Below, piece by piece: positions 1 through 11,345 of a stretch of 64,000 nt of DNA; position 1 is the stretch's first letter; each line of letters begins with the position of its first letter. Both the position numbers and the translations under genes were made by a program. Location: contig OZ038434.1 in the NCBI GenBank assembly GCA_964036275.1, forward strand, positions 7,397,060-7,461,059, written 5' to 3'. The notes below the pieces were generated by a model. That model worked only from the letters and a program-made list of their open reading frames with translations. It made no database searches and was not told the DNA's origin. This DNA comes from Litoditis marina. Taxonomy: Eukaryota; Nematoda; Chromadorea; Rhabditida; Rhabditidae.

Positions 1-206
1 TACCAACGCTCTTGGACTGTGCTACCCAGGTAAACATTAAATTATCTTATTAGCGGAGAAGTATCCTATTTAGAGAGTTACCAAAAGTTTTAGTTTGTAG
101 TGATAGTGTGAGATTCTGTTCGTAAAATAGAACAAAGTCGCGTAAAATATCTAAAATGTGTTGCTAATGTTTCTTCTCTAATAACCTCAACATTTGCCTG
201 TTTCAG

Positions 207-1138
207 AACATGCACGGCGGCGGATTGTGTAGAGTACACGATATCCTCGGTTGGATGGCCAATGCTGGAGGCGGCTCTCTCCACACTAGTCTGCTTCTTC
301 CCAGTCATGCTACATCCAGACTATACACCTACGGTTGGTTTTTCAACAAGTCTCCGTTTTCCTCAACTGTTTCTATTTTTTTAAAAGACTTTCTCTTGTA
401 TGGTTGTTGTGTCATATTACTATAAAATGGTCCAGTTGTTTTTACCTCGATGACTTTCTCCAAAAAGCAAAAAAAAAAAACGAAAAAATCTCTTTCAGAT
501 TCACAAGTAGTACGACCTTTTCAAAAATGTCAAATTCGGAATTTCAGGTGTTCGTGCGGACCATAGTGTTTGTGGTCCTGTTCGGAATATTCCATGGCCT
601 TCTCATTCTACCCACCGTACTTGCAATGATACCGCGGAGTTTCTTCATATTCGGTACGTCGAGCTGACATAATACCTGCTAGTAACTGTTTGAATTATGG
701 CGCACCCCGGTTCCTATCTCGTACTCTTCTACGCAATTTGACAAAATTCGGAGACCTTTTTATCAGCGAGAGAGTTATCTGATTTGAATAACTCGAGAAA
801 CGATATGATTGCTTAACGTCTGTACTTATCCTTAGCTGAAATACCACAGCACATGCACACGGCATGTCGTATGTTTTCACACTTCTTTTCTAACTACCAA
901 CATAGTGGATAGTTTGATTCTCCTACCCGCATAGGAACTCTTAACTCACTCCTCGTTTCCAGACTCCTCACGTCCTAATCTGCAGTACGTGCAGCATCAA
1001 CCACTTCCCCTTCTGATAGAGGTCAAGGGGTCAGCCCCGGAACTTCATCTACAACTACCTTCGGACGACCTTTCGGCCAGTTCCGCCAACGAAACTACCG
1101 TATCCTTCCTCACCAACACAGAAAGTTGTGCGGAATAA
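207..1138 (+). CDS. Patched-related (PTR) family protein, C-terminal exons
   Basis: This is the 3' end of a multi-pass sterol-sensing/patched-type membrane protein. Exons read 207-333, 548-653 and 963-1138 in one frame; the start lies left of the window. The first exon gives ISSVGWPMLEAALST, the family segment before the penultimate membrane helix. The join at 333/548 gives YTPTVFVRTIVFVV followed by GIFHGLLILP, the last helix with the HGL..LP motif characteristic of nematode PTR proteins. The last exon is a 58-residue hydrophilic cytoplasmic tail. A further piece at 1-29 ends in a good GT donor and is in phase, but I cannot match it to the family. PTR proteins act in cuticle, moulting and membrane trafficking in worms; which paralogue this is cannot be told from the tail. 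An AATAAA overlaps the stop codon. Confidence 0.85.
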
Positions 1139-2167
1139 AACATCAGCGCGTTTTGTCTTAATTTTGTATGTATATTGAGCAATTTTTCTGAATTTATAAA
1201 CAACTACAGTATGTTGCATCTACCTACACATTCACCAATGGCCGTATTTTGTAAGCTGAAGTAGCCATGTAAGTTACATGGACAAACTTTAAATGGAAAG
1301 TTAATCACTTCTGCTACTCTTGTTTCGACAGTTTCTTTGCCCATTTTTGAAGAACTGAATGGCACCATTGAAAACAAACGAAATACAGAAGGACTCTTGA
1401 AAATTGAGACTGATATTACCTATTGAAAAATTGCTCATGTAACTTACATGGCTACTTGAGCTTACAAAATACGGCCACCGAACTTTGTTATGGCATTTAT
1501 CTTTTAGCTAACTGAAAAATTAGTCTTTCCAGTAGTTATACATTCAAGCGAAGAGCTGCACCCAAATTTATTGTGTGACAACAATGTCAAAATGTACGAG
1601 CTCTTCGTTTATATTGCAAAATGATTCTTATGATTAGCTCAATAAATTGTGACTTATATTTGACAGGGAATGTTTTCTTCTCAATAAACTAAATTGATTT
1701 TTGTAATTAGGCGCCCATTTGAATAATTGATGTTGTACATGGTGTTTGAATGCGAATTTGTTCAGAAACATTTTACAATAAGTTTTTACATTATTGATCG
1801 GTTGTAACTCGATTCATGTTTTTCAAACGATAATTATGATTTGAAGGGTACCACTTTTTCATGCCTATCCGTTTCATGTAATGACTTGATCCCCGGTTCT
1901 CTTAGGTATTGACTTTTATGGATAAAACTGGTACCATTGATAACTAGGCTTTAAACTTTGAATAAAATGTAATACTTCATAAACATCATGAATACTTGGA
2001 AAACATATATTACCGAGAGTATCGATGTGGAATCGACTTCCAACATATTCGGCAACGTTGAAAGAGAAACAGAAATAAACAAAACATGAACATTTATGTA
2101 CAGTACCCGATTTTCGGAGTGTTCTGCAAGTTTGTGAGCAACACAACTGCATACAATGAAAGATAGC
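1139..2167. other. Convergent intergenic region with a foldback element
   Basis: This kilobase separates the ends of the PTR gene (+) and the peptidase gene (-). It is AT-rich. Apart from the palindromic element at 1240-1475 and scattered AATAAA words I see no gene. Confidence 0.6.
1240..1475. mobile_element. MITE-like foldback element, about 236 bp
   Basis: The left end reads GGCCGTATTTTGTAAGCT and the right end is its reverse complement, AGCTTACAAAATACGGCC with one shift. The arms continue through the self-complementary word CATGTAACTTACATGGCTACTT, for roughly 40 paired bases per side. No coding capacity is seen between them. Length and structure fit a non-autonomous DNA transposon; no clear target-site duplication is visible. 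Confidence 0.75.
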
Positions 2168-5100
2168 TTAGATGTGGTCTTTGAGTGTGCTGATGGCACA
2201 GTGAACGGAGTATTGGACGGTGGATATTTGATTGGCCACCTCTCGTCCGAGCTGGGTCCGTTCCCTTGCCGAACTCGCCTCAATGAAGTTGTCTATCTGG
2301 AATGTTCGAAGTTTGAAAAATGTAAAACCATGGGTTTACAATAATCAGTAAAAGAGATACGTCAAGAAACGGAAAAATGGGGAGATCTTGCTCATGAGAA
2401 GACCTCATGTGTTTCAGTGGGGATTTAGTTGTAGTGGCGCAAACCTGGTAGAACCTGTAGTTTGCAGAACGCAACTTTATACCAGCGAAGAAATTCATTG
2501 AATGTTAATTAGGAGCCGATAACCTATATTTTTGTTATTAATAGTCCTTATTTCGAAACTTGAAAAAAAACTGACCGCATCATGTACACCCGCCATGACC
2601 CTGCTGGCGTAGCTGTTCTTGTCACTGACTGAGAAGAGCACGTGACGCGAATGAGCTGCACCAGGTAGACCTCGTGGATTTATGAAACATCGCTGCACAC
2701 TGGAAATGGATATATTGAGCTCGGTCGTGAAACAATCAAGAATGATAGTTCATGTTCGGTGCTTTCGTGTTTGTAGTTTGACTCGGGTGTGTTTCGGTCG
2801 TAACCGAAAACCTTCGATATGTCAACAACATAGACCTCAACAATTCTAAGATGTATGACGTCAGAAATACTCCGATCTAGGAAAACATGCAGAAAGTAAC
2901 GTTCTGTGAATAGACCTTATTTCCGATAGAATTAGTTTTCGGGTACTCTACCAACTTCATTAGTCGTTCATTGACTGCATTGATGTGTCGCGAGTCGTAG
3001 GGATTCTGCTCAAATGTTTTCCTCGTGAACTTCATTGTCTGCTCGAATTTCTTCGCAATCATGAGGAAATCCTACAAAAAATGAAATATAAAAATCGAAA
3101 TTGTCGACTATAAACTTGTTTCATTCTTCGAAACATCGAGGTCGTCCTTCTTGACTACACATATGGGAGTAACTCAAAACGATTTCCTCTGAAATAAGAG
3201 TTCAATGTGAGAAAAAGTACAAGTACGGCATAGTTTGATTGCGCTGAGTTTTATTTGTAGTTGAGAGTTTCTGATCTTGATAAACATTATACCGAAAAGT
3301 ACATATCGTCACCCTCTGTACTTTCAACTTGCCTGTACAACTCTGTCCATGTTTTCCAGCTGCCTATTAGCCGGATCAATGGCGGCCGAATAGTACTGTA
3401 GGGGGGCCAGAGCAGACTTTATCTCCGGCAAATACTCCTTCAACAGCGATGAAGCTAGTTCGGTGGAATTGAAGGGGAGGACTGCCTCGTCTGAGAAGAC
3501 ACGCGTCAGCTCTGCCCAGTACTGTCCCACTGCACGATGTACCTATAAATTGAAATATCGTTTATTTTTTTGTTAAATGAACCGAGTAAACATTTTTACG
3601 TTCCAAAAAAAGAGACAAGTGCGCGCAAAATATTTTTCTGCAGTATAGAGACCATCGAAAAGTGTGGTAATCGTACAGCTCACTGGTAGGTAAACAAAAA
3701 CGGAAATTCGTATAAGAACTCGGCGCATCTGCGTATCCTTGATCTATATTGATCTTGAACGATATACACATTTTTCATGTTTGCTATGTTTTACATGTTG
3801 AACTTACTCTCTCGCATCTACAGGTAATCAAAAAACCTATTTAAAAATTACCATACTGGAGTACTGTAGTACACTAACCGAGAAGTTATCGACATCCATC
3901 AGGTGTTCATTGAGAAACGGTGTTTCGTACATTGTGTGGTACAGAGGGTACGTATCGAATGTAGTCGTATTTTTGTAGTTGAAGTCAACCACGGGAACAC
4001 CTGGAAAAGAGTTGGGTTGGTTGTAATATTGGTGATCATTCCCACTCAAACTTAAGCAATAAACTGTTCAATTCCCCGATGTTGTGTTTGCTGATGAATA
4101 CTTCTCCACAGATGACCTCACGGTACACGTAAAAATTAAAACAACTTGCGAAGTGTCGTACTGGTATGGGATAACGCTCCAGTTGCTCGAACGACACTAT
4201 TAGTAGAATGGTCCACTGAACAACGACAGATTTTAATTTTTGATGTATCCGACATGGTTAGGATGACTACGCATCTGCCTAGCCGTAGACAATCAATACC
4301 TGCAAAGTTGAGGAATGGCGCGTGATCCGAACCACCCGAGGGTACATTCATCTGTGGTACTCCAGCTGTCTTTGAAGGGAACGTCTTCACCCAGGTGTCA
4401 TAAATACTCTTCCGGCCTCTCGCGAACTGAAAACATAGAGAGTTAGATATTTTTCAATATCTGAAAGTGGATGATTTCCAAATATCAGAATGTGAGCATG
4501 TTTTGGAACCCCTTCCTATCATCTAATTAGAGTCTTCCCGTTTGGAGAAAAACCTTCAACTTACTTCCTTCTTGTTGGGATTCTTTATTCTCTTCGCGAC
4601 TTCGACCGCAACGTTGTAAATGGAGGGCACGGTGTTTACATTACTGTAAAATGAGTGTTCAGATGTATGTACATTACACACCACGTTATACACGTTTTGC
4701 GTGACCAAAGACGTGAGTGATGTGTGCTCACACGGTTTTAAAGTTTTTTTTTTCAGTTTGAACGTTTCTTTATATTGGTTTTCATTGCTACGTATTTAAA
4801 CCCACATGCTGCTGTTTCCTTGTAGACAGTCCATATTTAGATAGACGACTGCTCGTTGACGAAGCAGATCTGTGAACTCCTCCACGAATTCCGTCGAGCC
4901 AATCAAGCCGTACTCTTCCGCGTCCCAGGCAGTGAACATGATGGTCCGGGCTGAAAGTGTAAAATAAACTCTGGATATAAACATTGAGTGAAAAGGTGCA
5001 GAAGAAACATTTCATCTGAGAAACTGAAGTTTGTAAAGAAAGCGAGCTATTGTTACTTTGAAATATTTGAGTTGTTCGATGAAGAACTTTCATCATTTTG

Positions 5101-8100
5101 AGAACCATGAATACTCTTTTTTTTACAGTTCGCAACTGCAACATATCTCAAAGTGTGTTGTAGTTCTTGGATGTTTCTTCATAGAGTTTTTTTTCAGAAG
5201 TAGGTCGCGAACTCAACCTACCAGGTTTCCATCCAGTCTGGTTTGCTGTCTTCATCATTGCTCTGGCCACTTCGGCCAGAATAGCCGTACCACTGTTCGG
5301 GTCCACGGAGCCATATACCCAGGCATCGAAGTGGTTGCCCAGGATAACATAGCGATCGGGCTCGTCCGATCCACGAATGTAGCCCACCACATTACGGATA
5401 CTCCTGAAAAGAAACTTGTTTAGTTTGTTGGTTAGTTAATCTATTTAACTATTTATTCAGTTCTGGAGAATTCAAAAGTACGAAAAAGACGGGTTATTTT
5501 ATTTCTAGATTTCATTCATAGCAACATTGAGTATTTTGGGTGGTCGTTGATGTTCGAACGAGTGAACCTACTTGGTCTGAAGTGAGCTGTTAACATCCAC
5601 GGTTAGTCGCTCGCCGCTGGTGAATCCAGGTCCGAGCCGATACGTTACATTTACTGCTCCTGCAAAGAAAATGAGAATTGATAATATTCAAATCATTAAA
5701 AGTACCCAAAACTACCGCAATGAAGTAAAAAGTATTGATCATTGATTGAAGATCTATATCTAGGGTCTAGGGTCAATATGGACGGACCAGCAAAAAGCGA
5801 TCAAACTACAAATCCAGCACTAGTCCATCCGTATGTTTTATTTGCTTCAATTTCATCTCCGAGTCTGTCTCATGAACTGTCTTTGAATCAATATGGATAT
5901 TTCTTGAATTTATTTAAATTTTTCTCACTTGCAAATTTAGAAGAGGCCGATAAAATAATCAGCGGTTACCTTGCCAGTTGAGAGGAACGGGTCTGCCTTT
6001 CATTCTCGAGAGGATTTGGAAGGCTGTTGAATATGAAACAGGTAGCACGGGAATCGAGGGGATTACTCCATCTTTTTTAGCCTGAAAATGGTGATTATTT
6101 TTTACGCCAAATTCACAAACCATTAACCGGAACCTTAATCTTTGTATGTCAGTTAGCTTCTGTTTTACTTATTCCTTGACATTCCAAGGCCACTCACGCG
6201 ATTTTGTTCGTGGAAGATTGTTTTGTGAATTACACTATTTTGACTAGACTCTTACATAATTGAATGTCCATTTTATTATGATTGAAAGTTCTCTATTTCA
6301 TCTGTGTGTTACCTGTTCAATAGTTCTGCTGGAGAACATTTCTCTCTTCGATGGATAGAGTGGTGTAAGTGGATCTCCATCGCCGTGCATTATCGTACCT
6401 CTTTGAACTCCTTCATTAGGCATCCACAGGGTTTTCGGGTATACGTGCTCTATAAACATCTTCAGGTTCCAATCGGACTTTCGATGTTCAATGTGTTGTT
6501 TCCAATGTGAAAACGCGTTAGTACTCCGCATAAAACGATAAAACTGCACCTCGTGAGGTATACCCCGCGTTTTATCTACTTACTCACGGGTTATAGAAAT
6601 CTCTCGCATGTGAAATAGCCTGCGAAAAGCAGATGGTGTTATTGAGTGGCAGATAAGTGCCGTTGCCTTTATCAAATTCGAGAAAAAGAACTTGAAAATT
6701 AAATTTTTTGTTTGGGAAATCAAGCATATTGGATACTACTCTCTGAGATTTCTCAAAAGTGATGTTTCTATATTTCTTCAATCAGCAAATTGATACTACA
6801 TAGTTAGAAAGAATTCTCGGTACGGGGGTAAAAATGAGTTCACACCACTATCGGTTCCTTCTCGTGCAATATCACTAGGGTCCGAGAAGATGACTGCCGC
6901 CACCGCCCCATTCAGCTGCGCCATGTGAACCTTGTCCCCACGGAAACCCTCTCCGTACCGAATCAAAGCTATTTTGCCCTAAAATCAAGAAAGTGATGTT
7001 AGAGCCTAAAATGTTTGTATTTTTCTACAAAATCGGTACCACAATCTTTTTATTGAATAAAACTAGATAGTTATGATAACAGGCGTCCTGGGGAGAATCG
7101 TCGCTCTCTGAAGATGAGCTGAACAACCTGCTTATTCGCAATTCAGCGGCACCCGCAATATTCTAATTAGTTTGTTTGTTTTATCAGAGGTATGGTAGGT
7201 TCTAGAAAACCCAGAGAACCCGAATCATATTTTGAGTTACCTGACCTTCACATCAACGCCCATCTTCTTCAAGTTGTCGAAATCCTGTTGACTGCCTCTA
7301 TTGCAGTAAACGGCCTCGCCCGATACTCGCCCGGCACCTGCCCAGGCCAGCCATTGATGTCCCGCAACTGTAAATGAAGTAAACGCTCAATCATCAGAAA
7401 ATATAAAACTTTAAAATACTAGTAAGAACACATAGTAGCACGTTTCGCATCTACCCGCAAACGTGACCGCTATCTTTTATTCTCTCTTCTGAAGCTCATA
7501 AGTGAGGAAGAGAGAGAATGGTTAAATTATGGTCCTATTTACAACAATAATTCAACTAAATATGAACTAATCTAATAAAACAAACAGATAGACTGACAGT
7601 TCCGAGAAGTGTTTTTTCTTCCCAAGGAGAAAACATTTATACAATTTTCCCAAAACAATCAGGACCAATTTTTGAAATTATAAGTGATATTCTGTGCTTT
7701 GTCTGTGCATGGCAAGAGTTCGGACAAACTCTGGGAAAAAAACCCACATTTTGATCCCTGCTCATCGGGTATCACCGTCGGACTGACTCCTTTACTGGCA
7801 AACAGCTCTCGCCCCGCAGAATTGTGAATGAATATCCTGTTTGGCTTGTTGAAGTCAGGATAGGAGAGTAGCACCTCGTACGGAATCGTATGCACGTCTG
7901 AAGTTCACGGTAGGCTGATTCTTCGAAAATTACAGTACAAGGTTACGGTAACCGTACAGAGTATTGAATGAGGTTTGCCCCACTTTATTCATGATCGAAC
8001 ATCATTCAGTAGTTTGCACTGACTAAATCTAATGAAAGAAACAGGACAAAACATCAGCAAACATGTTCGTCGTTTCGAAATTGTCATTCACACCTGAATG

Positions 8101-9018
8101 TCTGAAATCTGACTATTTGTCAACTTTTTTTAAAGAAAATTTCTAAACTTTATTGTACACCCGTGTCATGTGTCTAGTTTTCCTTTCAAAGATCTCTACT
8201 GAGAAAAAGTTCGGCAAACCAACCCTCGAGTCCAGCTTTGTTCCACATGTCAGCGATTGCATATGCGACTTTTTTGTTTGCATCACTTCCAGCGAGATGG
8301 GGCTCTTTGGTGAGAATTCTGAAACTTCGATAGAGCATGAACGCAACAGAACAAAATAAAATAGTATACAGTGTTCATTTGCGATTGAACGCGTGTCTCA
8401 GATACATTAGTGGGTGTGAAGAGTGACCGAGCAATTACTACAGTACCTCAACTTCACATGTTACCGTGGATCTAGTTTGCAGTATATAAACACTTTCCTT
8501 TCAAATTGAAACCTGAAAAATATAGCTAAAACCAATTTCAGTTCAGTTGAATGGATTTCTGAATTCATACACATTACAGATTCGAGAAGTTTGGCCTATC
8601 AGGTTTGAGAAACCCTCAATTACTGAAGTGACTCACCGAAGATTAGCTTTGATCTGGTCTGGGTCTACTGCATCTATCAAATTTTGCGAAACTCCGCGAT
8701 GAACGTCTGAAAATATGAGTATAAAATATTTAGTCTTCTCATAAAATCTTTGAAACCGTTTATGAAGTCATAAAAATTGACACTTTTCTTATGGATTGCT
8801 CGATTTATTTGCCTACGAAGAGGAGAAACCCCGAAACCTCAAAATGCGTGAAAATATATGAGTTTCAAGTTTCTAGTCAAGTTTCGCTCAAATATGTCAC
8901 CTTGTACCGTGGCGCTTCTCGTCTGAGTGAGGGGATGTTCACTGTGGTGCTTTCCCAGCAGGGCTATGCCGAATGTTAGTATGATGGAGAACACTAGCAG
9001 ACCATAGACCTTCATCAT
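2168..9018 (-). CDS. Glutamate carboxypeptidase II-like M28B zinc peptidase (NAALADase/PSMA family)
   Basis: Type II membrane metallopeptidase, 751 aa, the length of human GCPII (750). Exons on the minus strand: 9018-8901, 8706-8637, 8318-8224, 7897-7748, 7367-7246, 6978-6846, 6449-6313, 6081-5970, 5659-5572, 5403-5222, 4950-4806, 4643-4565, 4426-4300, 4000-3879, 3542-3333, 3071-2952, 2692-2576, 2296-2168; all phases agree. Order: short cytosolic end and signal anchor (residues about 2-25), PA domain, peptidase, TFR-type dimerisation domain. Zinc and catalytic residues by eye: H366 (GNHFDAW), D376, E414-E415 (WDAEEYG), D443, H541 (YPLYHT). The arginine patch that gives GCPII its glutamate preference is not evident near residues 521-530, so the substrate may differ. 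The start Met is chosen by family length; a TTTTCCAG acceptor lies 26 nt before it. The intron at 3332-3072 appears to use a GC donor. Confidence 0.93.
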
Positions 9019-9301
9019 TGGCTTTCCCAATAGGGAAGACCGTGCTGGAAAATGTATACTTGTAAGAAAACATGAAATTCTTGCATGCAATTGAAATTCT
9101 TTCTTAATCACTTATCTTCGGTCTACAAGTTTCTCTTCGTTTCTTCTTTTGAATCACAGTAAATTTTGATGAGCCGAGGGCTTCACAAGCAGCATAGATG
9201 AGTCCACACCGAAATGTTTGTACTGTTTTGTTTAATACTTACATGATCAACTATATAAATGTTTCGGTCAGAGTATAAATCGACGCCATTGAAATTGTCA
9301 C

Positions 9302-9560
9302 CTATCAGCACAGCGTGTCGCTTTTTGTGTTTTTTGACCGTCGTACTATCGCAAGTCCGAGAGGAGGGAATACTTGCAGTTTCATCAATGATGGCTAGTG
9401 GCGTGAGCACGTTCAACTTCCGTTTGGGTCTCAACGGGATTACGTAGATGGGAGTCGATCTTTTACGGTGCAGCAAAATATGGGTTCTGGACCGTTTTAG
9501 GGCATTCGATCGTTGAAGTGGAGGGTCTATAGCACGACCAACTCTTTTGGACATGAACAT
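9302..9560 (-). other. Exon-like open stretch upstream of the peptidase gene
   Basis: The minus strand is open here for 86 codons from an ATG at 9560, is GC-richer than its surroundings, is very basic (many KR and KKH clusters) and ends at a GTGACA donor. That donor is in phase with the acceptor of the peptidase's first exon, so it could add a long cytosolic tail. An alternative donor GTAAGT 57 bp further on is out of phase. Against the extension, the peptidase already has full family length from its inner Met and an acceptor placed as for trans-splicing. It could be a 5' UTR exon, a separate small gene or chance. No homology recognised. Confidence 0.25.
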
Positions 9561-11345
9561 CCAGATGTCTTTGCCACTTGGAAAGGTATTGCGTGTCAAG
9601 CAAAAAACATAGATCATCAGGTCGCGTAGTTTTGTTTACTCGACCAAACACGCGATGTCTAGCCCATTCGAAAGTAGGGGAAGTTGGGTGAGAACTTCAC
9701 ACATTACCTGGGTCGGCTCTTGAATCAACCAATCGTTGGTTTGTTATATTAAACGTAGTGCCCCATCGGTTTCTCGCTAATTGAACAATTACCAATAGAT
9801 CACATCTCTAAAAATTTGTTGGCTCATTTGTAAATGTCGGAATTGAACTTATAGCGATAAACCTTTTTTCTATCCTTGGTGTATGATTGTTTGACCTCTG
9901 AATCAAATACACAACGATCATATTTTGCTATCAGCGAGCCATTAGTGTGGAATGATAAGAATGGTCAGTGTTGATACTACAAAAATAATGACAATTCGAA
10001 ACGATTTCAAGAAAAGTAGACAGAAAGATAGAATTTCCATCATAATCCTTGGTGTATGATTGTTTGACCTCTGTTTGCTTGTTTGCTAAATGTAAAAATT
10101 CTTCGTACTGTAAAAACAACGTTGTTTAGTAATGCGCTGATCATCATTCTTCGCTTGACTCCTTGTTTTCTACCCGCAATAAGAAAATTGCGCTCAATTA
10201 TTTTATTCAAATTTCAAAAAACCACTAATAACGAATGCTACCACTCATAGCCAAAACAAACGACGTTATTGATGGTCAACACTTGTCACGTTTTTCTACT
10301 TGTCGGATTTACGAAAACACGATATTACAGCGACGATGACTGAGACATCTGTTCCTATGAGTGAATAATACTCATATTCCGAAACCATTTCTGATTTGAT
10401 AATTTGTTTAGCGCGAGAATGTTGCTGACTGTTTTAGTGCTTCAGACTTCTCATACTCAGTTTAAAGAAGTGGACTGTTAAGATTTCATAGTGTCTGTAG
10501 AAAAGATAGCATTTTGCTCGAAAATAGTATTTAAGTCAGACTCTGCCTTGACCTCATATTTATACAACTCGTTCTTTGTATACAAATTGTTAATATTTTT
10601 TTGTTCACTGCAAACAAATTGTGAGAATGTCTTACCACCCTGCGCTCCCACACCAACGTAGGGCATCCTGGTCACTGGTCAGAAGTAAAACCTGGAATGC
10701 AATCAATTTATACTGTTCCAAACACACAATTTAACTGATAGTTCGTTGGTAGTTCCGAGAAACATATCTCAAAGTCGAGCATGAATAATCTTGTCCTCAT
10801 GAGTTCCATATGGAGTAGGAAAGTATTATATAATACTCAATAGTAAGAATGTCCGAAGGAGAAACAAATGACCGTATTTCACTACGTTATATCTTGGTTG
10901 ATTACCACTTTACCAAAGATTGAAAACGATTAGTTCGGAGAAGAATTCGGAGATGAGCGTGTAACTCCGAAAGAAAAAACTAGCAACTAGTTGTGTTGTC
11001 AGTTATCGCATTCAAATATGAATCCTCTTCAAAAATGTGTGCGAAAAGGTGAACTTTTCGGCTAGAAAAAAGTGTTGCGACGGATTTGAATTGAACCAAT
11101 TTTGAGCTAAAACTGTTTATGCAACTGGATGGGGTAGAATAAAATAAATTACGTTAGCTACCAAGTTGAAGGAGAGTGTGAAAAAGAACGTGAAAACGTG
11201 ATTTTGCTCTAACCCTCGAAACTGATTGTGTAACCGGGTGTATTGGGGGAGAATAATATAAATGGGGGTTGGCTACCAGTGTCGGTCGTTATCAAGCACC
11301 GTCAGTTGTTGATACATCGGGTACACATCACTCGATTCCAATGGG
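9561..11345. other. Intergenic DNA with weak exon-like pieces
   Basis: A short minus-strand piece at 10638-10691 is bounded by a CATTCCAG acceptor and a GTAAGA donor and holds an ATG followed by MPYVGVGAQG. Another lies near 10046-10110. A 28-bp word (read on + as CCTTGGTGTATGATTGTTTG plus flanks) occurs twice, near 9876 and 10046. These may be exons of a small unrecognised gene or UTR exons; I cannot join them into a convincing protein. Confidence 0.3.

Noticed and set aside
2156..2344. Plus-strand 62-codon frame
   Set aside because: It is antisense to the last exon of the peptidase gene, whose minus-strand reading matches the TFR dimerisation domain end.
4788..5144. 118-codon minus-strand frame
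   Set aside because: It is a shifted frame over a true peptidase exon and its intron.
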